Shown here one piece after another: positions 1 through 11,845 of a DNA stretch of 64,000 nt. The notes beneath the pieces are model-generated. The model worked only from the letters and a program-made list of their open reading frames with translations. It did not search any database and had not been told where the DNA came from. Position numbers and translations under genes: made by a program. Source of the DNA: Desulfobacteraceae bacterium (lineage in GTDB: Bacteria; Desulfobacterota; Desulfobacteria; Desulfobacterales; UBA5852); NCBI GenBank assembly GCA_014237395.1, contig JABZFP010000032.1:62001-126000 (forward strand), written 5' to 3'. Each line of letters begins with the position of its first letter. Position 1 is the first letter of the stretch.

Positions 1-1425
1 GTCATTATGGTGCGCCCCGAAACCAAACCGGATGATGTGCATGGGATGCTGGCCGCCCAAGGGATTCTGACCAGTCGGGGCGGACGCACGAGTCATGCGG
101 CTCTGGTTGCCCGGCAGTTCGGCAAACCTGCCGTGGTCGGTGTGTCGGCGCTGGTGATCGATATGGGCAAACGCCATATGAAAATTAACGATACCATCAT
201 CAAAGAGGGGGATTGGCTTTCCCTGGACGGAACGGCCGGAGAAGTGTACGGCGGAAAAATAAAAACCGTGACCCCCGACATCATGGATGCATGGCTGATC
301 AAGCTGCTTGCCTGGGCCGACAGCTTCCGACGTCTGGGCATCTGGACCAATGCGGACAATCCCGACGATGCCAAACGCGCGAGGACCTATGGCGCCGAAG
401 GCATCGGCCTGTGTCGCACCGAACATATGTTTTTCGAAGCCCGACGGTTGCCTTACCTGCACAAAATGATCATGACGGACCTGCCCATCGAGCGGCGTGA
501 AGCCCTGGAGGCCTTGCTGCCGTTTCAAAGAGATGATTTTGCCGGTCTTTTCAGGGCCATGGATGGGCTTCCGGTCATCACCCGGCTGATCGACCCGCCG
601 CTGCATGAGTTTTTACCCAATCATATGGATTTAAACCAGGAGCTCATGGATCTCAAATTTCGTCTCAAGCATGCCGATTCGCTCGAGAAATTCGATACCC
701 TGCTGCAGCAGATCAACGAAAAAGCAAACGTTTTAAAAAGAGTCGAAAGCTTACACGAGAGTAATCCCATGCTGGGTCTGCGTGGCGTACGATTGGGGAT
801 TCAGATTCCGGAACTGACCACCATGCAGGTACGGGCCATCTTTGAGGCCGCCTGCATGGTTACCAAAGAAGGTGTCGCGGTGCATCCTGAAATCATGATC
901 CCACTGACCAGCCACGTCAATGAACTCAAAGCCCAACGCGGCATTCTGGAGACCGAGGCCCAAAGGGTGATGCATGAACAAGGCATCGAAATCGACTACA
1001 AGTTTGGTACCATGATTGAAATTCCCCGCGCCGCGCTGACCGCGCATCAGCTTGCTCAACATGCGGCGTTCTTTTCATTCGGCACCAATGATTTAACCCA
1101 GACAACCTTTGGCATGTCCAGAGATGATGCCGAGGCAGGGTTCCTGATCCGATACATGCGAACGGGCATTTTCCCGGAAAATCCCTTTGCTACCCTCGAC
1201 CGGGATGGCGTCGGCCAGTTGATGGCACTTTGCCTGGAGAAAGCCCGGTCCGTCAATCCTGATTTGGAATGCGGAATCTGTGGCGAGCACGCCGGAGATC
1301 CCCAGTCGATTTCATTTTGCCATGAGATCGGTTTGACGTATGTGTCGTGTTCCCCGTATCGGGTGCCTGTTGCTCGTCTATCCGCCGCCCATGCCGCCCT
1401 GCGGGATAAAACCGTTCACGGTTAA
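1..1425 (+). CDS. ppdK: Pyruvate, phosphate dikinase, C-terminal half (5' end outside window)
   Basis: Interconverts pyruvate + ATP + Pi and PEP + AMP + PPi in the cytosol. The open frame runs off the left edge, and about 474 residues of a family normally near 880-900 are visible. The fragment starts just before the phosphohistidine domain, with the swivelling His at fragment residue 32 in GGRTSHAA. The PEP/pyruvate TIM barrel follows, with GLCRTEHMFF, FGTNDLTQTTFGMSRDD and the catalytic Cys in CGICGEHAGDP near the C-terminus. The ATP-grasp half must lie upstream. The gene ends 40 bp from a convergent response-regulator gene. Family assignment is secure. The true start cannot be seen. Confidence 0.97.
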   Translation, partial: VIMVRPETKPDDVHGMLAAQGILTSRGGRTSHAALVARQFGKPAVVGVSALVIDMGKRHMKINDTIIKEGDWLSLDGTAGEVYGGKIKTVTPDIMDAWLIKLLAWADSFRRLGIWTNADNPDDAKRARTYGAEGIGLCRTEHMFFEARRLPYLHKMIMTDLPIERREALEALLPFQRDDFAGLFRAMDGLPVITRLIDPPLHEFLPNHMDLNQELMDLKFRLKHADSLEKFDTLLQQINEKANVLKRVESLHESNPMLGLRGVRLGIQIPELTTMQVRAIFEAACMVTKEGVAVHPEIMIPLTSHVNELKAQRGILETEAQRVMHEQGIEIDYKFGTMIEIPRAALTAHQLAQHAAFFSFGTNDLTQTTFGMSRDDAEAGFLIRYMRTGIFPENPFATLDRDGVGQLMALCLEKARSVNPDLECGICGEHAGDPQSISFCHEIGLTYVSCSPYRVPVARLSAAHAALRDKTVHG

Positions 1426-1465
1426 GGCCATCAGGTGGTGTTGCATGGTGTTTTTCAAAAGAGGC

Positions 1466-2113
1466 CTAAAGGGTGTAGCCATGTTGGAGGGCATACTTTA
1501 CAAGGTCCGCATTTTTACGGATGGCAAGCTTGTGCCTGATATTTTTGCGATGGTTGTTGACGGTATGAATGCTGATAAAAAGCAATTGGGCGATTTCTTT
1601 GCTGGTTTTCCCATTGGCGATTAAAGAAATAATTTCACGTTCACGGGTTGTCAAAGGATCTTCCGTCAATCGCGTCCTGTTGCGAAAGATGCCGACGGGG
1701 TCATCTGCCAATTCCTTCATCATCATCGGAGAAAGATAGCTGCCACCGCTCCGAATGGTCTGGATAGCATGGATGAGTTCGTTGCCGGAATCTTCTTTGA
1801 CGACATAGCCCCGGGCACCGGCAGCCAGGGCTTTTTGAAGGTATTCGCGGCTTTTATGCATGCTCAGTATTAGGATGGCCACTTCCGGGAATTGTTTGCG
1901 GATCTCCTGGGCAGCCTCGATGCCTCTGAGTTTGGGCATGGAAACATCAAGAATCACCATATCCGGTATCGAACGCCTTATCATCTTTAAAAGCACCACG
2001 CCGTCGGAGACTTCCCCGACGACTTTCATTCCCTTGGATCCATTGATGATCTTTTTAATGCCTTCGCGCAGCATCGCGTGATCATCGGCCAATATGATTT
2101 TGTAGTCCGTCAT
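1466..2113 (-). CDS. NarL/FixJ-type response regulator
   Basis: Cytosolic two-component regulator of 215 residues. The receiver domain (about 1-120) has the acidic pair in ADD at 10-11, the phospho-acceptor Asp56 in VILDVSMP and Lys in VVKED. A LuxR-type helix-turn-helix occupies about 148-210 (LTTREREIISLIANGKTSKEIA, then a recognition helix with HTVNNHRKNI). Its start overlaps the stop of the histidine kinase gene by ATGA, so the two should be co-translated and form a cognate pair. Targets cannot be read from this sequence. Confidence 0.95.
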   Translation of the reverse strand: MTDYKIILADDHAMLREGIKKIINGSKGMKVVGEVSDGVVLLKMIRRSIPDMVILDVSMPKLRGIEAAQEIRKQFPEVAILILSMHKSREYLQKALAAGARGYVVKEDSGNELIHAIQTIRSGGSYLSPMMMKELADDPVGIFRNRTRLTEDPLTTREREIISLIANGKTSKEIAQLLFISIHTVNNHRKNIRHKLAIRKNADLVKYALQHGYTL

Positions 2114-3639
2114 TTTTCGCCCTCCCGTCCGCTAATGGGAATGGTCAGAGCGACACACGTTCCGTACTTCTTTTGCGAGGTGATCGTGAGTTGCCCGCCC
2201 AGCATGTGGCTGCGCTCCTCCAGAGCGGCCAGCCCGAGACCTCTCTCGGCGACGTACCGGTTCATGGCGTGATCGATATCAAAGCCCCGGCCGTCATCGC
2301 GGATCTGGATTTGGACGTCCCGCATCTTTCGTCGGACGGTTAGCGCAACAGACCGGGCCCGGGCGTGTTTGTGGACGTTGTGCAGGGCTTCCTGAAGAAT
2401 CCGGTAGATGATGATCTGTTGATCGTATGAGAACAAGGCGTCGATGTCATCCATCTCCAGCGTCGTGTCGATGGCGGCATATTTCTGAAAATCACGCACC
2501 ATCCACCGAATCGTGCCGCAGAGCTTTAGATCCTGGATGACGGTTGGGCTGAGGGCTCTGGATATACGGCGTGTGGTGTCAATGAGCCGGTCGATAAACG
2601 CCAGGGCGCTTTGGCACTCCTTTTTGAGTTTCGTCTGGTTTTTTTCCAGACGTTTGGCCATGGTCAGCATTTGAAGTTTCAGCGCGGCCAGGTCCTGCCC
2701 CAGGTCGTCGTGGAGCTCCAGTGAGATGCGCCGGCGTTCCTCTTCCTGTGCAACCAGCAATTTGGACGACAGGAAGCGCAGCCGGTTTTCGGATTCACGC
2801 AGCGACTCCTCAAATTGCTTGCGTTCGGTAATGTCATCGATAAAGCCTTCCAGATAAAGAAAACGATCCTTCCGGTCTTTGACCTTCCAGGCGTGAAAAT
2901 CTCCGGTGAAAGACGAGCCGTCCCGGCGGCGAAAACGCGTCTCGGTCTTGATAGGCGCCTCGCTGGTCGTTATCAGGCGGATAATATGTGTCCGACTCAT
3001 GGGATCGACATACAGGGCCGCGGCGTCATTTCCCACGGCAGCCAACAGATCCTGCGGTGCGGCATAGCCGAACATCTGCGCGAAGGCCGGGTTGACGTTC
3101 AGAATGACACCATCTTCGGTCGATTGAAAAATGCCCAGCGCCACATCTTCGAAGAATCGGCGGAAGCGTTCTTCACTTTTCCGCAAAGCCTCTTCGGCAT
3201 GCTTCCGTTCGGTGATATCCAGCATGACACCTACAATGCCGGCCGGCTGTCCGTTGGTGTCCATGAAGGTCGCCTTGTTGAAGAAGAAGTGGCGCCGAAT
3301 GCCATCCGCACATTGCACTTCCGACTCGTAAAACTGTGTGCCGGCGTCTTCGAGCATGGCGGCATCCTGTTGGGCATAAACGTCAGCCAGATGACCCGGG
3401 ATCGCTTGTGGCAGGTCGAAGAGGGTGCATCCGATAATCGACGATTTGGGAAGACCGAGAATCTGTTCGGCAAAGGCAATGTTGCACCCCTGATAGCGTC
3501 CCTCGCAGTCCTTGTAGAATACGGGGTTGGGGATGGTATCCAGGAGCGTTTCCATGATCATTGTATGACCACGGGCGTGCTTTGCGTTTCTTTTGCCTGT
3601 TTTTTGGCGGGCGGGTGAACGTATCGCGTCGTCTGTCAT
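2110..3639 (-). CDS. PAS-domain sensor histidine kinase (HisKA_3/NarX class)
   Basis: A 509-residue kinase without evident membrane segments. Two PAS modules (about 25-140 and 155-270) precede a HisKA_3 dimerisation/phosphoacceptor region with the HDDLGQ motif in ISLELHDDLGQDL. A HATPase domain follows, with the N-box EALHNVHKHA, the G1 motif DDGRGFD and the GLGLAALEER region. The start at 3639 is preferred over upstream starts because AGGAGGCACC sits directly before this ATG. It is coupled by ATGA overlap to the downstream response regulator. Soluble PAS kinases of this class usually sense redox, gas or small-molecule cues, but the ligand here is unknown. Confidence 0.94.
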   Translation of the reverse strand: MTDDAIRSPARQKTGKRNAKHARGHTMIMETLLDTIPNPVFYKDCEGRYQGCNIAFAEQILGLPKSSIIGCTLFDLPQAIPGHLADVYAQQDAAMLEDAGTQFYESEVQCADGIRRHFFFNKATFMDTNGQPAGIVGVMLDITERKHAEEALRKSEERFRRFFEDVALGIFQSTEDGVILNVNPAFAQMFGYAAPQDLLAAVGNDAAALYVDPMSRTHIIRLITTSEAPIKTETRFRRRDGSSFTGDFHAWKVKDRKDRFLYLEGFIDDITERKQFEESLRESENRLRFLSSKLLVAQEEERRRISLELHDDLGQDLAALKLQMLTMAKRLEKNQTKLKKECQSALAFIDRLIDTTRRISRALSPTVIQDLKLCGTIRWMVRDFQKYAAIDTTLEMDDIDALFSYDQQIIIYRILQEALHNVHKHARARSVALTVRRKMRDVQIQIRDDGRGFDIDHAMNRYVAERGLGLAALEERSHMLGGQLTITSQKKYGTCVALTIPISGREGEK

Positions 3640-3930
3640 GGTGCCTCCTGCAGCGATCATCGCCGATTGTTTGCTGGAGAGTTGCATGGCGCGTTACAGG
3701 ATCAATAGACAGGTCGCATCGATCGGCCAGATGGTTGTGAAGAACCGTTGGGGATGGAACTGAGAAGATAGCTGTTAACTTAACCCATCACTGTTGCCGA
3801 ATGCAAACAATAATCCGGTGACAGTGATACCGAGCTTGTAAGGCCGCCGGGCGTCGTTCTCAGCCGCCATGGGGCCGGGTGTCATGCTGAAAGCATCCTG
3901 GCGGCGGGGCCGCCTCCACGGACTGGTGGT

Positions 3931-3960
3931 AAAGGGGGCTTGGTCGGATCAGCCCCAAGG
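3931..3960 (-). terminator. Possible terminator after the purF-like gene
   Basis: On the minus strand a GGGGCT/AGCCCC inverted repeat (3935-3940 with 3951-3956, ten-base loop) is followed by CCTTTACC. The stem is short and the T tract is poor, so this is only a plausible intrinsic terminator just downstream of the purF-like stop. Confidence 0.35.
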
Positions 3961-3970
3961 CGATCATTTG

Positions 3971-5383
3971 TCAGTAATAGCTGCTGCCGTCCCAGCAGTG
4001 GGTGCAAAGTTTTTCCTTGGGCAGGCCAATGGCCGCAACAAGGTCGTCCATGCGCTGGTATTTAAGGCTTGACAGGTGCAGACGGTCTCGGATTCTTTCA
4101 ACCATGGCCTGGTGCCGGGCGGTGCCGGCCGTGGCATATGCCTGCATGACGGCTTCCGGGGGTGTGTCAATGCCTTCCAGTTCGGTAATCGCCCGCCGCC
4201 CGGCAAGGTCCAGGGTGGAGCGCGAGGTGGAAAAATTGAGGAAATCGCAGGGGTAGATCAAGGTCGGGCAGGCGATGCGCATGTGTACTTCGGCAGCGCC
4301 GGCGGCGAAAAGGTCTTCCACATTGTCCTTCAGTTGGGTGCCGCGCACGATGCTGTCGTCGCAAAACAGGATGCGCTGGTCGGCTATCAGGCTTTTTAGC
4401 GGGATCAACTTCATATTAGCGACCAGGTCGCGCATTTTCTGATTCTGGGGCATAAAGCTGCGCGGCCAGGTGGGGGTGTACTTGACATAGGGGCGTTTGT
4501 AGGGAATCTGCTTGCAGTGGGCATAGCCCAGGGCATGGCCGATGCCTGAATCCGGAATGCCGGCGGCATAATCCGGCGTAATGTCATCGTTCTTGGCCAG
4601 GGCACAGCCGCAGCGATACCGGACCGATTCCACATTGATACCTTCATAACTGGAGGCGGGGTAGCCGTAATAGACCCACAGAAAACTGCAGACTTGCATC
4701 TTGTCCAAAGGCGGGCGGCGCTGCTCGATGCCATCGGGTGTCAAAAAAATGATTTCGCCCGGTCCGATTTCCTGCCGGGTCTCGAAACCGAGGTTGGGAA
4801 AGGCGCAGGATTCCGACGCTACGGCGAACCCTTCCGCTTTGGCCCCGATGATCAAGGGGGTGCGGCCTCGCCGGTCCCGGGCGGCATAAATCCCCTGTTC
4901 GGTCAGCAGTAGCAGGGTGCAGGAGCCCTGGATCTGTTCCTGGGCGTTTCGGATGCCGTCTTCGAAGCTGCCGGCCTGGCAAATAAGGGCCGCCACCAGT
5001 TCGGTGGGGTTGATGGACCCGCTGGTGGATTCGGAGAACTGCTGGTGCCGTCCGTAGGCCTGATCGGTCAAGGCGGCCATATTGGTGATGCGGGCCACCG
5101 TCACGATGGCAAAGGTTCCCAGGTGGCTGCCGATCACCAGGGGCTGGGAATCGTTGTCGCTGATCACGCCGATGCCGAGATTACCGTTGAATTTCTCGAG
5201 ATCCGGCTCGAACTTGGAACGGAAATAATCGTTTTCGATGCTGTGGATGGTGCGGACGAACTGGCGCCCGGTCCAGACGGCCATGCCACCGCGCTTGGTC
5301 CCCAGGTGAAAGTGATAATCGATGCCGTAAAACAGGTCCTTGATACAGTCGTTTTGGGAAACCGTTCCGAATACTCCCCCCAT
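3971..5383 (-). CDS. PurF-like amidophosphoribosyltransferase lacking the catalytic Cys
   Basis: A 470-residue protein with PurF architecture: an N-terminal class II glutamine-amidotransferase (Ntn) domain (about 1-230) and a C-terminal phosphoribosyltransferase domain with the PRPP loop CDDSIVRGTQ and the PDSGI motif. Canonical PurF makes phosphoribosylamine from PRPP and glutamine and needs Cys as the mature first residue (C-G-V-F-G). Here the start reads MGGVFG, so that Cys is Gly (codon GGG). The usual RGQEXAG region is also changed (HLGTKRGGMAVW). It may be ammonia-dependent, or a divergent paralogue with another role. I recall similar MGG-starting PurF relatives in Bacteroides and deltaproteobacteria. 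A C-terminal CTHC pair could bind metal. No purine genes adjoin it. Confidence 0.85.
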   Translation of the reverse strand: MGGVFGTVSQNDCIKDLFYGIDYHFHLGTKRGGMAVWTGRQFVRTIHSIENDYFRSKFEPDLEKFNGNLGIGVISDNDSQPLVIGSHLGTFAIVTVARITNMAALTDQAYGRHQQFSESTSGSINPTELVAALICQAGSFEDGIRNAQEQIQGSCTLLLLTEQGIYAARDRRGRTPLIIGAKAEGFAVASESCAFPNLGFETRQEIGPGEIIFLTPDGIEQRRPPLDKMQVCSFLWVYYGYPASSYEGINVESVRYRCGCALAKNDDITPDYAAGIPDSGIGHALGYAHCKQIPYKRPYVKYTPTWPRSFMPQNQKMRDLVANMKLIPLKSLIADQRILFCDDSIVRGTQLKDNVEDLFAAGAAEVHMRIACPTLIYPCDFLNFSTSRSTLDLAGRRAITELEGIDTPPEAVMQAYATAGTARHQAMVERIRDRLHLSSLKYQRMDDLVAAIGLPKEKLCTHCWDGSSYY

Positions 5384-5708
5384 ACGTCACTCCTCTTGAA
5401 TAGCGCTGGTGTTGATAATGGCAGACCGATATTGGATGTAGCGTTAAGCACGGCTAATAATTACTTGGCGGAAACACGCCCGCATCCCGATGCCGGCGAC
5501 CCATTCAAACAGCCTTGAAACGGCCTGTCAACAGAACAAAAAAAGTTCCATAGGGCCTGATGAGGGGTTGGCGCTGAGGGCCGGCGATAAAACACTTTAC
5601 ATTTTAACGTACATACTTTTTAAGTAGGTCTAATCGTCGATCGACCTTTCGTTCGGCGGGTAGAGCGGCCGACATTCACCTCACACCAGCGCATATGGAG
5701 GAGCACCC
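5384..5708. other. Divergent intergenic region between the purF-like gene and carB
   Basis: This 325-bp gap must hold both divergent promoters. It contains an AT-rich stretch around 5590-5630 (TTTACATTTTAACGTACATA) and a GTCGATCGAC palindrome around 5636-5645 nearer carB. No convincing -35/-10 pair with standard spacing, RNA gene or riboswitch fold was recognised. A PUR-box or pyrimidine attenuator was not seen. Confidence 0.4.
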
Positions 5709-8909
<3,201 letters not shown>

Positions 8910-8983
8910 TGCCGAATCGCCGACATTCGTATTATAGAACAGAATAGGGTAGGGGGCGGTAAGAACGACCAACTGGGGAACTG

Positions 8984-9020
8984 ACGGGATGCGGGGTAAA
9001 CCGCATCCCGTTTTTGTTTT
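8984..9020 (+). terminator. Intrinsic terminator of carB
   Basis: A perfect 11-bp stem, ACGGGATGCGG (8984-8994) with CCGCATCCCGT (9001-9011), closes a GGTAAA loop and is followed by the T-rich run TTTTTGTTTT. It lies about 75 bp after the carB stop and just before the convergent small gene. Confidence 0.9.
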
Positions 9021-9186
9021 ACAGCGCTTCGGGATTGCAGAGGTTTTTCTGGTTCACCGCCGAACGGCCACAGTTTTTGCAGAAGTGTTTGGCCGGTTGG
9101 ATCAGCTTGATGAATTCGCTTGTATGGGATTCGTGATACTTTTCTTCTACCAGTGCGCAAAGCGTTTTATCGTCGGTCTGGGTCAT
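9019..9186 (-). CDS. Small CxxC protein at the end of the cyd operon
   Basis: A 55-residue protein with a C-terminal knuckle (FCKNCGRSAVNQKNLC) that could bind zinc or iron. The start at 9186 (MTQTDDKTLC) is chosen because GAAAGGAGACTGATA precedes it; the same frame stays open upstream but crosses the DUF2474-like gene. It lies 32 bp downstream of that gene and is probably the last member of the cydAB transcript. No named family is recognised. A role in metal handling for the oxidase is only a guess. Confidence 0.7.
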   Translation of the reverse strand: MTQTDDKTLCALVEEKYHESHTSEFIKLIQPAKHFCKNCGRSAVNQKNLCNPEAL

Positions 9187-9218
9187 TATCAGTCTCCTTT
9201 CGATAAGGATGATGTCGT

Positions 9219-9338
9219 CTAAAGGTGGGTCACGACCCACCGGAACAGATAGGAAAGGGTCAGCGTGGCAAAAAGGCCCCCACACCACAATACGGCGAAC
9301 CAGGCCCATTGGCGTTTTTTGTCAGTAGGCGGATTCAT
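9219..9338 (-). CDS. DUF2474-like 39-residue single-span membrane protein (cyd accessory)
   Basis: A very short gene starting MNPPTDKKRQWAW and ending FRWVVTHL. A basic N-terminus is followed by one hydrophobic span (about residues 12-33). Size, topology and position directly after cydB match DUF2474/CydX-type subunits that stabilise bd oxidases. The ATG lies 17 bp inside the cydB 3' end and is preceded by GAGGAAAGGCCTCCC, so translation is probably coupled. Assignment rests on context and topology because the protein is too short for strong motif evidence. Confidence 0.8.
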   Translation of the reverse strand: MNPPTDKKRQWAWFAVLWCGGLFATLTLSYLFRWVVTHL

Positions 9339-10338
9339 GGGAGGCCTTTCCTCGGAAAACATAGTAACAGTAAGCCGTGTAGGCAAGTACCACCGGCAGC
9401 ATGATGGCCGTTCCCACCAGCAGCAGGGATTGGGATTCCGGGGCGGCGGCGGCCTGGTGGTACGTCACCTGATGCGGTACGAGCCAGGGCCAGAGGCTGA
9501 TCCCGAGCCCGAGATAACCCATCAGAAATACACCGATACTCATGAAGAAGGGGCGGTATTCTCTGCCGGTATGCAGATCGCGCCAGATGAGAACGAACAG
9601 TGCCGCGGTCAAAAGGGGAATCGGCAGCAGGAAGAATACATTCGGCAGACTGAACCACAACTCACGAATGGATGCCTTCATCAGGGGCATGCTGACGCTG
9701 ACAATTCCCAGGAACAGTCCCACATATCCCAATACATAGGAGGCGCTCTTGCGGGCCCAGTCCTGCGTGGCATCTTCGGTTTTCATCACCAGCCATGTGC
9801 TGCCCAGCAACGCATAGCCAAAGATAAGGGCGATCCCTGTCATCACGCTGTAGGCGTTGATCCAGTCAAACGAGCCTCCGGCAAAGCTCCGGCCTTCCAC
9901 ATCGATGCCCTGCACCACAGCACCCAGAATCATGCCCTGCATCAGGGTTGCCAAGAGGGAGCCGAAGTGAAAGGCATAGTCCCATATGCGGCGGGAACTT
10001 TCGGCCTTGAATCGAAATTCAAAGGCCACGCCTCTGAAAATCAGTCCCAGCAGCATGAGCGTCACTGGAATGTACAGGGCCGGCATCAGGATGGCGTAGG
10101 CCAACGGAAAGGCCGCGAAAAGACCGCCGCCACCCAGCACCAGCCAGGTTTCATTGCCGTCCCAGAAAGGGGCAATGGAATTCATCATCCGGTCCCGGCA
10201 GGTGTCGGACGGCGCGAACGGAAAGAGAATGCCGACCCCTAGATCAAACCCATCCAGTATCACATATAGCAGAACGGCGATGATGATCAGGCTGTACCAG
10301 ATCAAGGGCAGGTCCAGGAAGGGTTCCAAACTAAACAT
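9322..10338 (-). CDS. cydB: Cytochrome bd-type quinol oxidase subunit II
   Basis: A 338-residue integral membrane subunit of bd oxidase, which oxidises quinol and reduces O2 to water without pumping protons. The hallmark LDGFDLGVGILFPF lies in the first membrane span and many hydrophobic segments follow. The start at 10338 (MFSLEPFLDLP) follows AAGGAGGCC and overlaps the cydA stop by 8 bp; a longer upstream extension of the frame is a shadow within cydA. In an otherwise anaerobe-like genome this enzyme probably detoxifies oxygen. Confidence 0.97.
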   Translation of the reverse strand: MFSLEPFLDLPLIWYSLIIIAVLLYVILDGFDLGVGILFPFAPSDTCRDRMMNSIAPFWDGNETWLVLGGGGLFAAFPLAYAILMPALYIPVTLMLLGLIFRGVAFEFRFKAESSRRIWDYAFHFGSLLATLMQGMILGAVVQGIDVEGRSFAGGSFDWINAYSVMTGIALIFGYALLGSTWLVMKTEDATQDWARKSASYVLGYVGLFLGIVSVSMPLMKASIRELWFSLPNVFFLLPIPLLTAALFVLIWRDLHTGREYRPFFMSIGVFLMGYLGLGISLWPWLVPHQVTYHQAAAAPESQSLLLVGTAIMLPVVLAYTAYCYYVFRGKASHESAY

Positions 10339-11734
10339 GTCGGCCTCCTTTCTTGGTAAGCCGCGGTGCGACCAGCGGCGGTTTTGGGACGCCATGGTCG
10401 CCATAGACGGTTTCTTCGGCAGCGGGCCCTTTCGCGATCAGACGGGCGATGTAGTATACGCCGGCGCCGAACACGACGCCATACGTGACGACAAAGGCCG
10501 CCAGCGACAGGGCGATGGGTTGGCTGCCCACCGGTGATGCCGCTTCGGCTGTTCGCATGACGCCATAGATGATGTAGGGCTGTCGACCGATCTCGGTCAC
10601 GAACCATCCGGCCAGCACGGCAATAAACCCGGAGGGGGTCAGGGCCATGCACCAGTACTGGAACCAGGGGGTCGAAAACAAGCGTTTGCGCAGATGAAGA
10701 ACCAGCGCCATGACCCCGGTCAGGATCATGAGCATACCGATGCCCACCATGACCCGGAACGACCAGAACACCCAGGCCACGGGCGGCTGCTCATCGCGCG
10801 GCCATTCTTTCAGCCCCTTGACTTCGCCTTCCAGGTCATGGGTCAAGATCAAACTGGAGAGCTTTGGGATTTCGATCGCATAGCGGGTGGTTTGCGCCTC
10901 CTGGTCAGGCCAGCCGAACAGCACCAGCGGTGCACCACGCTGGGTTTCCCAAAGGCCTTCCATGGCCGCCACCTTGGCCGGCTGATGTTTCAGCGTATTG
11001 AGGCCATGCAAATCACCGAGCAGAAGTTGGGTCGGCGCCACGAAAACCGCCATGATCATGGCCATGCCCAGCATGACGCGGGCGTGCTTCTCGTGTTTTC
11101 GACGCCAGAGATAAAAGGCCCCGATGCCGCCCACGACGAAAGCGGTTGTCAGGTAGGTCGCTACGATCATGTGCGCGAAACGGTAGGGAAAAGACGGATT
11201 GAAAACCACGGCCAGCCAGTCGGTCGGGTAAAGCAGGCCGTCATCGCCAAGGCGGAAGCCCTGGGGCGTTTGCATCCAGCTGTTGGCCGATAGGATCCAG
11301 AAGGCGGATATCAGCGTGCCGCATGCGACGATCACGGTCGCCGCGAAATGCATGCGGGGGCTGACTCGATTCCAGCCGAACAGCATGACCCCCAGGAAAG
11401 AAGCTTCCAGAAAAAAAGCGGTCAAGACCTCATATCCCAACAGGGGACCTAAAACGTTGCCGGATTTGTCCGCGAAGACCGACCAGTTGGTCCCGAACTG
11501 GAAAGACATGACAATCCCGGAGACGACGCCCATCCCGAAGGCAACCGCGAAGATCTTGACCCACATGCGATAGATTTCGGCATAGATGGCATTGCCGGTC
11601 TTCAGCCAGCGCCATTCCAGGACCGCCAGCCAGCTCGCCAGACCGATGGTAAAGGCCGGGAAAATGATGTGAAAAGAAATGGTGAACGCAAACTGAATGC
11701 GGGCCAGCAACACAGGATCAAGAGTGTCGAACAT
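10331..11734 (-). CDS. cydA: Cytochrome bd-type quinol oxidase subunit I (CioA-like, short Q-loop)
   Basis: The 467-residue heme-bearing subunit. The N-terminal helix has the heme b595 ligand His22 in SFHIIFP. A second conserved His sits in YRFAHMIVATY, and the quinol-site region carries WFVTEIGRQP. At 467 residues it is shorter than E. coli CydA (522), which fits the short Q-loop or cyanide-insensitive oxidase (Cio) group. The downstream DUF2474-like gene supports that. It heads the cydA-cydB-DUF2474-CxxC operon, divergent from the MerR/B12 regulator and transcribed from a promoter that shares a palindrome with it. Confidence 0.97.
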   Translation of the reverse strand: MFDTLDPVLLARIQFAFTISFHIIFPAFTIGLASWLAVLEWRWLKTGNAIYAEIYRMWVKIFAVAFGMGVVSGIVMSFQFGTNWSVFADKSGNVLGPLLGYEVLTAFFLEASFLGVMLFGWNRVSPRMHFAATVIVACGTLISAFWILSANSWMQTPQGFRLGDDGLLYPTDWLAVVFNPSFPYRFAHMIVATYLTTAFVVGGIGAFYLWRRKHEKHARVMLGMAMIMAVFVAPTQLLLGDLHGLNTLKHQPAKVAAMEGLWETQRGAPLVLFGWPDQEAQTTRYAIEIPKLSSLILTHDLEGEVKGLKEWPRDEQPPVAWVFWSFRVMVGIGMLMILTGVMALVLHLRKRLFSTPWFQYWCMALTPSGFIAVLAGWFVTEIGRQPYIIYGVMRTAEAASPVGSQPIALSLAAFVVTYGVVFGAGVYYIARLIAKGPAAEETVYGDHGVPKPPLVAPRLTKKGGRHV

Positions 11735-11795
11735 GGTCAGGCCTCACTTTGGTAGTCGGTCAGTTGTCATACACGTACAAATCAAACATGGACAA

Positions 11796-11823
11796 AAATT
11801 AGACAAACAATTGACAGTGTCAA
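11796..11823 (-). promoter_or_regulatory. Predicted cydA promoter
   Basis: On the minus strand TTGACA (11823-11818) is followed after 16 bp by TAATTT (11801-11796). This predicts a start near 11789 and a leader of about 55 nt before cydA. The -35 is one arm of the palindrome shared with the divergent regulator promoter. Confidence 0.6.
11811..11823. promoter_or_regulatory. 13-bp palindrome, likely operator of the MerR/B12 regulator
   Basis: TTGACA-G-TGTCAA is a perfect inverted repeat around a single base. Each arm is the -35 hexamer of one divergent promoter. GACAAA-type repeats flank it at 11791-11796 and 11802-11807. A regulator bound here would block both promoters, so autoregulation plus control of cyd is inferred. 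Confidence 0.6.
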
Positions 11824-11845
11824 GACAAGCTGCTAAATTCGCACC
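11811..11845 (+). promoter_or_regulatory. Predicted leaderless promoter of the MerR/B12 regulator
   Basis: A consensus TTGACA (11811-11816), an exact 17-bp spacer and TAAATT (11834-11839) place the transcription start about 7 bp downstream, on the A of the ATG at 11846. There is no Shine-Dalgarno sequence in between. Confidence 0.65.

Noticed and set aside
5630..5650. GTCGATCGAC palindrome before carB as an operator
   Set aside because: It is short and common by chance in GC-rich DNA, and no regulator or repeated copy supports it.
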